From Corynebacterium otitidis ATCC 51513 (GTDB lineage Bacteria > Actinomycetota > Actinomycetes > Mycobacteriales > Mycobacteriaceae): a DNA stretch of 64,000 bases. The notes beneath the pieces are model-generated. The model was not told the origin of the DNA and did no database searches. It worked only from the letters and a program-made list of their open reading frames with translations. The DNA lies in NCBI RefSeq assembly GCF_000296405.1, contig NZ_JH815194.1, positions 317,619 through 381,618 of the forward strand, in the 5' to 3' direction. Of this stretch, positions 32,566 through 41,604 are shown piece by piece (the stretch's first letter is position 1; the number at the start of each line of letters is the position of its first letter). The position numbers and the translations under genes were made by a program.

Positions 32566-33698
32566 CCGCCGCCGAGGCCCGCACCGCCGCCGGCGCGCTC
32601 ATCGCCGCCGCCGCCCGGGCAGAGCGCGACGCCGAGGGCATGGCGACGGCCCGCGCGCCGCTGCGCGCCGGGCGCGGGGCGTGGCTCGACGGAGGACTCA
32701 CCAGGCTCGCCGAAGCAGAGGACCGGTGGCGCGCCGGAGCCTCGGAGATGCGCGCCGTCGCCGCCCAGCTCGAACACGCCGCCGGAATGCTCGCCCGCGC
32801 GGAAGGGCTCATGGCCCGGCTCGCGGACCTCGCGCAGGCGGCGCCCGGCTACGGCCGGCTGCTGTCCGCGGTACGCAACCTCGTCTCGCTCATCGACTAT
32901 CGCTGCGCCCGCGCCGTGGCGGCCGCGCTCGGCGACGGGCGGCTACCCGACCCACCACCGCCCCTCGACGCCCTCGAGCTCGGTGTCCTCCACGAGGAGG
33001 CGCTCTCCCACAACCCGCGGCTCGCCCGGCTCGCGGCCGAGAACCCAGACTACTCGTTTCTCCCGGCCGCAGGCGGCGGGCTCGTCGCCGCCGTCGGGGA
33101 CCTGGATCACGCGGCCAGCGTCACGACGCTCGTCGCGGGGACCGGCTCGACGAACCCGGCGAGCTGGCCGGGCTACCTCGAGCGCGGTCGCGCGCTCGCC
33201 GCGGCGACCGGCGGCGCCGCGGTCGTGTGGCTCGACTACCCCGCCCCGGCAACGGTGCCCGCCGCCGCGGGCGGGGTGCCCGCCGCGGTCGCCGCGCCGA
33301 GGCTGCGGGCTTTTCAACGCTCGCTCGCGCGCCGCAACCCCGCACAACGCCGCATCGTCGTGGGCCACAGCTACGGCGCGCTCGCCGTCGGGGCCGCCGC
33401 GCGGCAGCCGCTCGACGCGCACGAGGCGGTGCTGCTCGCCGCGCCGGGCGCCGGAGCTAGCCACGCGACCGGGCTCGCGCTGCGCCCCGGCGGCCGGGTG
33501 CACGCGCTGACCTCGCGGGACGACCCGATCCGTTTTGTGACGAGCCCGAACGGCGGGGTGCACGGCCCCGACCCCACGAGCCCTGGCTTCGGGGCGCGCG
33601 ACTGGCCGGCGGGCCCGGGCGGCCACTCGGCCTACTGGGACGACTCCGCAACACTGACCGCGATCGGCCGGATCGCGCGGGGCCGAGGCCCGGAATGA
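32553..33698 (+). CDS. Alpha/beta-hydrolase of the DUF1023 type
   Basis: A 381-residue protein with two parts. Residues 1-130 form an Ala-rich helical bundle without catalytic motifs. Residues 135-380 are a DUF1023-like alpha/beta hydrolase with TTLVAGTGSTNPASWPGY after the first strand, the nucleophile elbow VVGHSYGALAVG (Ser), a Asp in ALTSRDDPIRF and His in GPGGHSAYWDD. Actinobacterial DUF1023 proteins with a helical N-terminus are often envelope-associated; none has a well-defined substrate that I know of. There is no signal peptide here. The GTG start lies inside the upstream small gene. Confidence 0.8.
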   Translation: MPALTAAEARTAAGALIAAAARAERDAEGMATARAPLRAGRGAWLDGGLTRLAEAEDRWRAGASEMRAVAAQLEHAAGMLARAEGLMARLADLAQAAPGYGRLLSAVRNLVSLIDYRCARAVAAALGDGRLPDPPPPLDALELGVLHEEALSHNPRLARLAAENPDYSFLPAAGGGLVAAVGDLDHAASVTTLVAGTGSTNPASWPGYLERGRALAAATGGAAVVWLDYPAPATVPAAAGGVPAAVAAPRLRAFQRSLARRNPAQRRIVVGHSYGALAVGAAARQPLDAHEAVLLAAPGAGASHATGLALRPGGRVHALTSRDDPIRFVTSPNGGVHGPDPTSPGFGARDWPAGPGGHSAYWDDSATLTAIGRIARGRGPE

Positions 33699-33843
33699 CC
33701 CCGCGGCACCAGGCGCCCCACCGTCCCTCCGAGGCCACGGCCGCGAGCCGCACAGTGCCCTGAATACGCCGGATCCACCGTTCGTTGTTACCCAAGATCC
33801 GGGCGCTGAGCTGGAAAGACTAAGTACATTCCCGCGGGAGCTG

Positions 33844-34245
33844 TTAGCGCTCGTCGCGGGCGCGCGGCGACCACATGACCACCGCGGTGGAGCGGGGCAC
33901 GTGGACGAGCTCGGCGCCGGGGCGGCGCGGGGCGCCGCGTGCCTTGAGCCGGCGGTTCTCCTTGCGCAGCTCGTCGAGCTCCGCGCGGAGGTCCGCGTTC
34001 TCCCGGTCGCGCTCAATGATCTGCTTGATCCCGGCGAGGTTGACTCCGTCCTCCTGGCTGAGCCGCTGGATCTTGCGCAGCATGTCGACGTCGCTGCGCG
34101 AGTAGCGGCGGCCCCCACCGCGGGTGCGCGCCGGGGTCACCAGCCCGAGCCGGTCGTAGGTGCGCAGCGTCTGGGCGTGCATCCCGGAGAGCTCCGCCGC
34201 GACGGAGATGACGAACACCTCGTCGGAGTCGTTCGACCGAGTCAT
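33844..34245 (-). CDS. hspR: Heat-shock repressor HspR
   Basis: MerR-family repressor of 133 residues that binds HAIR inverted repeats. The winged-helix N-terminus reads FVISVAAELSGMHAQTLRTY and is followed by YDRLGLVTPARTRGGGRRYS; a coiled coil (about 78-105) supports dimerisation. HspR is known to need DnaK as co-repressor in actinobacteria, so placement as last gene of the dnaK operon closes a feedback loop. HAIR sites precede dnaK (38258-38276) and clpB (28573-28591), both in this window. It starts six bases after the dnaJ stop. Confidence 0.95.
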   Translation of the reverse strand: MTRSNDSDEVFVISVAAELSGMHAQTLRTYDRLGLVTPARTRGGGRRYSRSDVDMLRKIQRLSQEDGVNLAGIKQIIERDRENADLRAELDELRKENRRLKARGAPRRPGAELVHVPRSTAVVMWSPRARDER

Positions 34246-34251
34246 GGCAAC

Positions 34252-35397
34252 TTACGCTCCTTCCCACCCGGCTCGCGGATCGAATCCGGACTCCCGCTCG
34301 GCGCGCGCATAGGCCTTGAGGGCCTCGGCGGCCTCGTCGGAGAGCTTCTCCGGGACGGCGACCTTGACGGTGACGAGCAGGTCGCCGTTCTTGATGCCCT
34401 GGCCGCGCACCCTAAAGGTCTTCCCGTCGCGGGTTCCGGCGGGCACCTTGAGGCGCACCGTGTCCTCGAGGGTGGGCGCGCTGATCGTGCCGCCCAGCGC
34501 GAGGTCCGCGAACGATACCGGGACCGTGACCTCCAGGTTATCGCCACTGCGGCGGAAGAGCGGGTCGGCGGTGACCTCGACGGTGACGAAGAGGTCCCCG
34601 GACGGCTTGCCGTTCGGCCCGGCCTCGCCGCGACCCGCGAGCCGAAGCCGCTGCCCGTCGGCCACGCCGGCGGGGATGCGCACGGTAATCGTGCGGCTGC
34701 GGGTCTCGGTGCCGGTGCCGCGGCAGTTCGAGCACGGATCGGTGACGCGCTCGCCGGTGCCGCCGCAGTCGGGGCACGGCCGAGAGAATCCAAATGCGCC
34801 GCGGTTCTCCGACTGGTAGCCGGTGCCGTCGCACGACTGGCACGTCGCGGCCTGCCCGCTCGCCGAACCCGAGCCGTGGCAGCGCTGGCAGGGCGCCTCC
34901 CCGGTCAACTGGACCGGGATCTGCGTGCCCTGCGCCGCCTCCCGGAACGAGATCGTGATCCGCGTTTCGATGTCCGCGCCGCGTCGCGGACGAGCCTGCC
35001 GGCGAGGGCCCCCAGCGCCGCCGAAAATATCGCCGAAGAGGTCAGAAAAGCCGCCCTGGCCCGCCTGCTGGCCGAAGATGTCCGACGCGCTGAAGCCCTG
35101 GCCCTGGCCCGACGTGCGGCGAAACCCGCCGGGAAAGCCCGAGCCCCCCAGGCCGCCGTTTTTCAGCATGCGGCGGAACTCGTCGTACTGCTTGCGCTTC
35201 TTCTCGTCGCCGACAACGTCGTAGGCCTCCGCGGCGCGCTTGAAGCGCTCCTCGGCCTCCTTGTCGTCCGGCTTGAGGTCCGGGTGGTTCTCCCGGGCGA
35301 GCTTGCGGTAGGCCTTGCGGATCTCGTCGGCGCTCGCGGAGGAGGACACGCCAAGGTCGGCGTAGTAGTCCTTCTCGGCCCACTCTTTCTGATCCAC
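34252..35397 (-). CDS. dnaJ: Chaperone DnaJ (operon-linked DnaJ1 type)
   Basis: Hsp40 co-chaperone of 381 residues that stimulates DnaK ATPase. The J domain has the essential HPD in [10 protein letters not shown] (about 38-40). A Gly/Phe-rich linker follows (about 78-135). The zinc domain has four CxxCxGxG repeats: [24 protein letters not shown] and CSNCRGTG. C-terminal substrate-binding domains complete it. Between grpE and dnaJ, a hairpin GGCCCCG/CGGGGCC (35436-35455) may tune expression. Confidence 0.96.
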   Translation of the reverse strand: MDQKEWAEKDYYADLGVSSSASADEIRKAYRKLARENHPDLKPDDKEAEERFKRAAEAYDVVGDEKKRKQYDEFRRMLKNGGLGGSGFPGGFRRTSGQGQGFSASDIFGQQAGQGGFSDLFGDIFGGAGGPRRQARPRRGADIETRITISFREAAQGTQIPVQLTGEAPCQRCHGSGSASGQAATCQSCDGTGYQSENRGAFGFSRPCPDCGGTGERVTDPCSNCRGTGTETRSRTITVRIPAGVADGQRLRLAGRGEAGPNGKPSGDLFVTVEVTADPLFRRSGDNLEVTVPVSFADLALGGTISAPTLEDTVRLKVPAGTRDGKTFRVRGQGIKNGDLLVTVKVAVPEKLSDEAAEALKAYARAERESGFDPRAGWEGA

Positions 35398-35461
35398 CTC
35401 TTCGTTAATCCTTTCTTCTCGCTCACGGCGCGGCGGGCCCCGTTAAGCCGGGGCCTGGCCG

Positions 35462-36097
35462 CTACTCCTCCGCGGCGGGGTCGCCAATGACGACCATCGC
35501 GGAGCGCACCACCCGGCCGCGCAGCCGGTAGCCCTTGCGCAGCACCGTGTCGAGGACCTTGTCCTCCCCGGTGGAGGCGTCCTGGACGGCCTCGTGAATC
35601 GCGGGGTCGAACTCCTCGCCGGCCTCGCCGTAGGACTCCAGCCCCAGCGAGGTGAGCGTCGCGCGGAACTTCTCGGAGAAGGCCTTCAGGGGCCCCTCGT
35701 CCAGGTCGCCGTGCTGCTCGGCGAGGATGAGGTCGTCGAGGATGGGCAGGAGCTCGCCGAGCTGCGCGGCCTGCGCGGCCTCGACGGCGGCCTTGCGCTC
35801 CCGCTCGGAGCGCCGCCGGTAGTTCGAGTACTCGGCGGAGAGCCGCTTCAAGTCCTCGGTGCGCTCCTCGAGCTGGGTGGCGAGCGAGCCGTCCTCGCCC
35901 GCGTCGGCGTCCCCGGCGCCACCGGCCTCGGCGGCCTCGCCGGCGATGCGCTCGGCCTCGTCGACGACGTCGCCCTCGCTCGCGGCGGCGTCCTCGCCGG
36001 CCGCGGCGTCGGCGTCCTCGGCGGCGTGTCGGGCCCGGCGCTCCTCGTCGGCCTCGTCGTTGTCGTGGTTCTCGAAGTTGTCCTCTGAGCTGGCCAT
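35462..36097 (-). CDS. grpE: Nucleotide exchange factor GrpE
   Basis: Dimeric nucleotide exchange factor for DnaK, 211 residues. The first 80 residues are extremely acidic and Ala-rich. They lead into the long helix (about 75-130; [20 protein letters not shown]) and the C-terminal beta domain ending [20 protein letters not shown], which is diagnostic. It is second in the dnaK operon, separated from dnaK by an unusually long 187-bp stretch with strong secondary structure. Confidence 0.95.
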   Translation of the reverse strand: MASSEDNFENHDNDEADEERRARHAAEDADAAAGEDAAASEGDVVDEAERIAGEAAEAGGAGDADAGEDGSLATQLEERTEDLKRLSAEYSNYRRRSERERKAAVEAAQAAQLGELLPILDDLILAEQHGDLDEGPLKAFSEKFRATLTSLGLESYGEAGEEFDPAIHEAVQDASTGEDKVLDTVLRKGYRLRGRVVRSAMVVIGDPAAEE

Positions 36098-36158
36098 GTG
36101 CGTGCCTCTCTTCGTCTATCTCGGTGCCGTCGACCCCGGCGAGGGGCCCGGCTCACGG

Positions 36159-36210
36159 CCGCGGCCCGCCGACCGGGCGGAGTGGATCCAGCCGGAGCGG
36201 CGGGCCGCGG
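36159..36210. other. Strong hairpin in the dnaK-grpE intergenic region
   Basis: CCGCGGCCCGCCG (36159-36171) is the exact complement of 36198-36210, a 13-bp stem with a 26-nt loop. A second compact palindrome, CCGGCGGGCGGCCCGCCGG, covers 36260-36278 just after the dnaK stop. Neither has a U-run. They may slow transcription or protect the 3' end of a dnaK-only message. Confidence 0.5.
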
Positions 36211-36284
36211 GTGCTGCGCGTGGGGACCGGGGCGAGCGGCCCCGGGACGCCTCGGGCGGCCGGCGGGCGGCCCGCCGGGGCGCC

Positions 36285-38138
36285 TTAGTTGTCGGAGTCC
36301 TTCTTGTCGTCCTCGTCGACGACCTCAGCGTCGACGACGTCGTCGTCCCCGCCGGACTGCTGCTCGCCGGAGGCCTCGCTCTGCTGCTCGGCCTGCGCGG
36401 CCTCGTAGATCGCCTTGCCGGCCTCCTGGGACTGGGTGGAGAGCTCGTCGACGGCCTTCTTGATGGCGTCGAGGTCATCGCCCTTGAGGGCCTCGTCGAC
36501 GTCGTCGGCGGCCTTCTCGACCTTGGTGCGCACGTCCTCGGGGACCTTGTCCTCGTTCTCCTTGAGGAAGTTGCGCGTCTGGTAGGCCATCGACTCCGCG
36601 GAGTTGCGGGTCTCCTGCTCCTCGCGGCGCTGCTTGTCCTCCTCGGCGTGGGCCTCGGCGTCCTTGACCATGCGGTCGATCTCCTCCTCGGAGAGGCCGG
36701 AGCCCTCCTGGATGGTGATCGTGTTCTCCTTGCCGGTGCCCTTGTCCTTCGCGGTGACGTGCACGATGCCGTTGGCGTCGATGTCGAAGGTCACCTCGAT
36801 CTGGGGCACGCCGCGGGGCGCCGGGGCGATGCCGCCGAGCTCGAAGGAGCCGAGCAGCTTGTTCGCCGAGGCCATCTCGCGCTCGCCCTGGAAGACCTGG
36901 ATCTGCACGGAGGGCTGGTTGTCCTCGGCGGTGGTGAAGGTCTCGGACTTCTTCGTCGGGATGGTGGTGTTGCGCTCGATGAGCTTGGTCATCACCCCAC
37001 CCTTGGTCTCGATGCCCAGCGAGAGCGGCGTGACGTCGAGGAGGAGCACGTCCTTGACCTCGCCGCGCAGCACGCCGGCCTGGAGGGCCGCGCCCATCGC
37101 GACGACCTCGTCGGGGTTGACGCCCTTGTTGGGCTCCTTGCCGCCGGTGAGGTCCTTGACCAGGTCGCTGACGGCGGGCATGCGGGTCGAGCCGCCGACG
37201 AGGACCACCTGGTCGATGTCGGAGACCTTCATGTCGGCGTCGGAGATGACCTGGTTGAAGGGCTTCTTCGTCCGGTCGAGGAGGTCCTGGGTGATGCGCT
37301 GGAACTCGGCGCGCGAGAGCGTCTCGTCAAGGAAGAGCGGGTTCTTCTCCGAGTCGACCGTGATGTAGGGCAGGTTGATCGAGGTCTGCTGCGAGCTGGA
37401 GAGCTCGATCTTGGCCTTCTCGGCGGCCTCGCGGAGGCGCTGGAGGGCCATCTTGTCCTTCGAGAGGTCGATGCCGTTCTGCTTCTGGAAGTTCTCGACG
37501 AGCCAGTCGACGATGCGCTGGTCCCAGTCGTCGCCGCCGAGCTGGTTGTCGCCCGCGGTGGCGCGGACCTCGACGACGCCGTCGCCGATCTCGAGGAGGG
37601 ACACGTCGAAGGTGCCGCCGCCCAGGTCGAAGACGAGGATGGTCTGGTCCTTGTCGCTCTTCTCGAGCCCGTAGGCCAGCGCCGCGGCGGTCGGCTCGTT
37701 GACGATGCGCAGGACGTTGAGCCCCGCGATCTGGCCGGCCTCCTTGGTGGCCTGGCGCTGCGCGTCCTCGAAGTAGGCCGGCACGGTGATGACCGCGTCG
37801 GTGACGTCCTCGCCGAGGTAGGACTCCGCGTCCCTCTTGAGCTTCTGCAGGGTGCGCGCGGAGATCTCCTGCGGGGTGTAGCTCTTGTCGTCGATATCGA
37901 CGTGCCAGTCGTTGTCGCCGATGTGGCGCTTCACCGAGCGCACCGTGCGGTCAACGTTGGTGACCGCCTGGTTCTTCGCCGACTGGCCGACGAGAACCTC
38001 GTTGTTCTTCGCGAAGGCCACGACCGACGGGGTGGTGCGGGAGCCCTCGGAGTTCGCGATGACGGTCGGCTCGCCGCCCTCGAGGACGGAGACCACCGAG
38101 TTCGTCGTGCCGAGGTCGATACCAACTACGCGTCCCAT
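36285..38138 (-). CDS. dnaK: Chaperone DnaK (Hsp70)
   Basis: Hsp70 chaperone of 617 residues. The ATPase domain opens [18 protein letters not shown] and includes [17 protein letters not shown] and [15 protein letters not shown]; the substrate domain includes [20 protein letters not shown]. The lid ends in an acidic [13 protein letters not shown] tail. The open frame extends further upstream, but the universal N-terminus fixes the start at 38138, with AAAGGAG 10-16 bases before it. First gene of dnaK-grpE-dnaJ-hspR. Confidence 0.98.
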   Translation of the reverse strand: MGRVVGIDLGTTNSVVSVLEGGEPTVIANSEGSRTTPSVVAFAKNNEVLVGQSAKNQAVTNVDRTVRSVKRHIGDNDWHVDIDDKSYTPQEISARTLQKLKRDAESYLGEDVTDAVITVPAYFEDAQRQATKEAGQIAGLNVLRIVNEPTAAALAYGLEKSDKDQTILVFDLGGGTFDVSLLEIGDGVVEVRATAGDNQLGGDDWDQRIVDWLVENFQKQNGIDLSKDKMALQRLREAAEKAKIELSSSQQTSINLPYITVDSEKNPLFLDETLSRAEFQRITQDLLDRTKKPFNQVISDADMKVSDIDQVVLVGGSTRMPAVSDLVKDLTGGKEPNKGVNPDEVVAMGAALQAGVLRGEVKDVLLLDVTPLSLGIETKGGVMTKLIERNTTIPTKKSETFTTAEDNQPSVQIQVFQGEREMASANKLLGSFELGGIAPAPRGVPQIEVTFDIDANGIVHVTAKDKGTGKENTITIQEGSGLSEEEIDRMVKDAEAHAEEDKQRREEQETRNSAESMAYQTRNFLKENEDKVPEDVRTKVEKAADDVDEALKGDDLDAIKKAVDELSTQSQEAGKAIYEAAQAEQQSEASGEQQSGGDDDVVDAEVVDEDDKKDSDN

Positions 38139-38591
38139 GTGTTTCCTGTGCTCCTTTGCTGCGAAAAGCGATCTGTCGATCCTGCCGATCAGGCCGCGGG
38201 CCGAACCCCTGGGGTTTATCCCGGCCCGCTCAACAGGACCCAACGCTAACACGCTCATTGAGTGCCTGCCACTCAACCTGACATTCGGTGCAACACCCCT
38301 CCCCGCAGAGTTGTTCCACCTTCGCTCAAGTTTTTGCGTTTGCGCAGATCAGAACTGCTTCGATCCCATCCCCGGGGGGCAAACCCGCCGCCGAGGCGGC
38401 GCGGCGCACGCCCCGTCGAGGCACCCGGGAAGCGCCTCCCCACGCAATCCACGGCAGCCCCGGCCACCCCGAGGCCTCCCCACACCGGAAGCCCCGGCGC
38501 GGCCCGGACTCCGCGCGGGGAGCGGGCCGCAAAAAAGCTGGGTTTATGGATTAAAGTGCATACTATTCTCTGTGTGTAGCATTTTTAATTC
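38139..38591. promoter_or_regulatory. Divergent control region between dnaK and the amino-acid permease
   Basis: A 453-bp space. The left part holds the dnaK leader and HAIR site. The middle (38300-38530) is GC-rich with no feature I can name. The right end is AT-rich, with TACTAT at 38561-38566 as a possible -10 for the permease gene, 25 bases before its ATG. Confidence 0.5.
38258..38276. promoter_or_regulatory. HAIR operator (HspR site) of the dnaK operon
   Basis: TTGAGT-N7-ACTCAA, a perfect symmetric match to the core of the HspR consensus, 120 bp upstream of the dnaK ATG. No convincing SigH promoter overlaps it, unlike at clpB. Confidence 0.82.
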
Positions 38592-40139
38592 ATGTGGTTT
38601 ATTGTGCCTCGCATGACATTTCGCAGGCGGGCGAGACCCGCGACACCGGAGGAGGCCGGTTTCCGCAAGGGGCTGGGCAGGCGTCAGCTGCAGATGATCG
38701 CGGTGGGCTCCGCGATCGGCACGGGCCTGTTCCTCGGCACCGGCGCCCGCCTGGAGATCGCCGGCCCGTCGGTCGCGCTCATGTACCTCGTGTGCGGCAT
38801 CATCGGCTACTTCATCCTGAGGTTCCTCGGCGAGCTCATCGTCTATCGGCCGACCACGGGCTCGTTCGTGTCGTATGCCCGCGAGTTCTACGGCGAGAAG
38901 GCCGCGTACGTCTCCGGGTGGATGTACTGGTTCAACTGGGCGATGACCGCGGTGGCCGACGGCACGGCGATCGCGATCTACATCAAGTGGTTCGGCCAGT
39001 ACAGCGAGTTCATCGCCGGCCTGCCGCAGGGCCTCATCGCGCTCATCGTCGTCGTCACCGTCGTCGGGCTGAACCTGCTGTCTGTCAAGGTCTTCGGGGA
39101 GCTGGAGTTCTGGTTCTCCCTCATCAAGATCCTCGCGCTCAGCGGCTTCCTCGTCATCGGCGTCATCTTCGTCATCGTTGGCACCCCCATCGACGAGCCG
39201 AGCGGGCTGAGCCTGCTCACCGAGTCCGGCGGCCTCTTCCCCAACGGTGTTATGCCCGCGCTCATAGTCATTCAGGGCGTGGTCTTCGCCTACGCCGGCA
39301 TCGAGCTCGTCGGCACCGCCTCCGGGGAGGCGAAGAACGCCCGCACGGAGATCCCCAAGGCCGTCAACCTCGTGATGATGCGCATCATCGTGTTCTACTT
39401 CGGCTCGGTGCTGCTGCTGTGCCTGCTCATGCCCTACACCGAGTACTCGGCGGGCGAGTCGCCGTTCGTCACGTTCTTCGAGCGCATCGGCGTCGACGCG
39501 GCCGCGCCCATCATGCAGCTCATCGTCATCACCGCGGCGTTCTCCTCGCTCAACGCGGGGCTCTACTCCACGGGCCGGATCCTCCACGCGCTCTCGGTGG
39601 AGGGCTCCGCCCCGAAGTTCACCGCCCGGGTCTCCGCGAAGGGCGTGCCCACCGGCGGGATCCTCTTCACCGCCGTCGTCGCGCTCTTCGGCGTGGGCCT
39701 CAACTACGTCGTGCCCGAGCAGACCTTCGAGATCGTGCTCAACCTCGCGGCGCTGGGCACGATGGCGAGCTGGCTGGCGATCACACTGGCGCACCTGCGC
39801 TTCGTCAAGCTCGCGCGGACGACGAGCGAGTACAACCGGCCCGAGTACCGGGCGCCGGGGTACCCGGGGCTCAACTACCTCACGCTCGCGTTCCTCGCCG
39901 GGGTCATCGTGCTCATGGCCTTCGACTACCCGGTGGGCTCGTGGACGCTCATCGTCTCGCTGCTCTTCGTCCCGCTGCTCGTCGTCGGCTGGGTCGTCAA
40001 TCGGCGCCGGATCATGGCCGCGGTCGACGCCCGGCAGGCGCGCAAGGCCGCGTCCTCGCAGGCCACCCCGCCCGAGGGCGACAACCCGGAGGGCGCGCCG
40101 CCGGAGCGCACCCCGCCGGAGGCGGCCCCCGGCGGCTAG
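38592..40139 (+). CDS. APC-family amino-acid permease
   Basis: Amino acid-polyamine-organocation family permease, 515 residues and about 12 membrane segments. It has the family motif QMIAVGSAIGTGLFLGTGAR in helix 1 and FAYAGIELVGTASGEAKN in helix 6, most like the GABA/aspara­gine/proline group of permeases. The C-terminal 40 residues are Pro/Glu-rich and soluble. Its neighbours, ornithine cyclodeaminase and PutA on the same strand, suggest ornithine, proline or a related amino acid as substrate; that is inference. The start is uncertain: ATGs at 38592 and 38613 are both in frame and neither has a ribosome binding site. Confidence 0.87.
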   Translation: MWFIVPRMTFRRRARPATPEEAGFRKGLGRRQLQMIAVGSAIGTGLFLGTGARLEIAGPSVALMYLVCGIIGYFILRFLGELIVYRPTTGSFVSYAREFYGEKAAYVSGWMYWFNWAMTAVADGTAIAIYIKWFGQYSEFIAGLPQGLIALIVVVTVVGLNLLSVKVFGELEFWFSLIKILALSGFLVIGVIFVIVGTPIDEPSGLSLLTESGGLFPNGVMPALIVIQGVVFAYAGIELVGTASGEAKNARTEIPKAVNLVMMRIIVFYFGSVLLLCLLMPYTEYSAGESPFVTFFERIGVDAAAPIMQLIVITAAFSSLNAGLYSTGRILHALSVEGSAPKFTARVSAKGVPTGGILFTAVVALFGVGLNYVVPEQTFEIVLNLAALGTMASWLAITLAHLRFVKLARTTSEYNRPEYRAPGYPGLNYLTLAFLAGVIVLMAFDYPVGSWTLIVSLLFVPLLVVGWVVNRRRIMAAVDARQARKAASSQATPPEGDNPEGAPPERTPPEAAPGG

Positions 40140-40230
40140 GCCGCCCGGCCCGCGCGGGCCTCACACCCGCGGGGCACCCGTTTCCTATACCTATCCCTAA
40201 TCCCTACGTTTCACGGAGGTTTCTTTCCCC

Positions 40231-41262
40231 ATGACCCGCTTCATCGATGTCGACGGCATGACCGACTGGCTCGCGAGCGAGGGCGTCGAGCGCACCATCG
40301 CCGGGATGATGGACTACCTCGAGGAAGATTACGCCAACTGGGAGGGCTTCACGAAGATCCCCCGGGTGGCGAACCACTCCCCGCTCGGCGTCATCGAGCT
40401 CATGCCCGCCTCGAACGCGACGGAGTACGGCTTCAAGTACGTCAACGGCCACCCCTCGAACCCGGCGCGCGGCTTCCAGACCGTCGTGGCCTTCGGGGTG
40501 CTCGCCAACGTCGACAACGGCTACCCCACCTTCCTCGCCGAGATGACCGTGCTCACCGCGCTGCGCACGGCGGCGGCCTCGGGGATGGTGGCGCGCAAGC
40601 TCGCCCGGCCCGACTCCAAGGTCCACGCGATGATCGGCTCGGGCTCGCAGTCGGAGTTCCAGGCGCTCGGCATGCGGGCGGCCACGGGCGCCGAGGAGAT
40701 CCGCTGCTTCGACATCGACGAGAAGGCGATGGAGAAGTTCGAGCAGAACATCGCGCCGCTGGGCTTCCGGGTGACGAAGTGCTCCTCGGCGGCCGAGGCG
40801 GTCGAGGGCGCGGACATCGTCACGGTGTGCACCGCGGACAAGGCGACGAACACGATCCTCCACGACGCGGACGTGCGCCCGGGCATGCACCTCAACGCGA
40901 TCGGCGGGGACTGCCCCGGCAAGACGGAGCTCGACGCGGCGATCTTGAAGCGCGCGGAGGTCTTCGTCGAGTTCCCCGAGCAGACCCGAATCGAGGGCGA
41001 GATCCAGCAGATGCCCGAGGACTTCCCCGTGCGCGAGGTGTGGCGGGTGATCACCGGCGAGGACGAGGGCCGCCGCTCGGCCGAGGAGATCACGCTCTTC
41101 GACTCGGTGGGCTTCGCGATCAACGACTTCGCGGGCCTGCGCTACGTGCGCGACCACGTCTCGGAGACCCGCTTCGATCAGCACATCAACCTGCTCGCCG
41201 AGCCGGAGGACCCGAAGAACCTCTTCTCGCTGGTGCCGCAGCCCGCGCCGCTGCCCCGCTAG
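40231..41262 (+). CDS. ocd: Ornithine cyclodeaminase
   Basis: NAD+-dependent enzyme converting ornithine to proline and ammonia, a member of the ornithine cyclodeaminase/mu-crystallin family. The 343 residues include VAFGVLANVDNGYPTFLAEM, the LTALRTAAAS segment that binds substrate, the dinucleotide-binding IGSGSQSEFQALGM and HLNAIGGDCPGKTELD with the catalytic Asp. GGAGG lies ten bases before the ATG and CCTATACCTATCC just upstream may serve as promoter. Genes for a permease before it and PutA after it define an ornithine-proline-glutamate route. Confidence 0.92.
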   Translation: MTRFIDVDGMTDWLASEGVERTIAGMMDYLEEDYANWEGFTKIPRVANHSPLGVIELMPASNATEYGFKYVNGHPSNPARGFQTVVAFGVLANVDNGYPTFLAEMTVLTALRTAAASGMVARKLARPDSKVHAMIGSGSQSEFQALGMRAATGAEEIRCFDIDEKAMEKFEQNIAPLGFRVTKCSSAAEAVEGADIVTVCTADKATNTILHDADVRPGMHLNAIGGDCPGKTELDAAILKRAEVFVEFPEQTRIEGEIQQMPEDFPVREVWRVITGEDEGRRSAEEITLFDSVGFAINDFAGLRYVRDHVSETRFDQHINLLAEPEDPKNLFSLVPQPAPLPR

Positions 41263-41604
41263 GGCCGGGCGACGACTCCCCGACCAGGCGGGCGCTTTAT
41301 ATGCGCTCACCAGGGGGAGCACCCTACCCCCGAGGCGGCCCCCGGGCGGGCCGGGCGGAGTATCCTCGCCCGCCCGCCGGCGGGGACACCCCACTTATGC
41401 ATTGGCGTTTATGCAGCGTACCGCGCCCCGCCGCGGCGGGGCGACGCCACGCCCCTTCGAGAGCGGCGTCACCCCAGCTCGCAGGACGGGCGTCCTATAA
41501 TTTTCCACCTTTTGCGTGATGTCCCCCTCACCCAAGATGTGGGGTAGCGTGGCTCAAAACCCCATCGCATCCCCGTTATGTCTTCATCTCAAGGAAGGTC
41601 AGGC
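41263..41604. promoter_or_regulatory. putA control region with TTATGCA direct repeats
   Basis: A 342-bp space. TTATGCA occurs at 41395-41401 and again at 41409-41415, 14 bp apart, and a related TTATATGC lies at 41297-41304. TATAAT at 41496-41501 is a good -10, giving a leader of about 95 nt. The repeats would sit some 100 bp upstream of the start site, suiting an activator. Confidence 0.5.

Noticed and set aside
38139-38276. Upstream extension of the dnaK frame
   Set aside because: It would run through the leader and HAIR operator; Hsp70 proteins begin at [14 protein letters not shown].
38139-38591. CIRCE (HrcA) element near dnaK
   Set aside because: No TTAGCACTC-N9-GAGTGCTAA pattern is present; the inverted repeat there has HAIR spacing and sequence.
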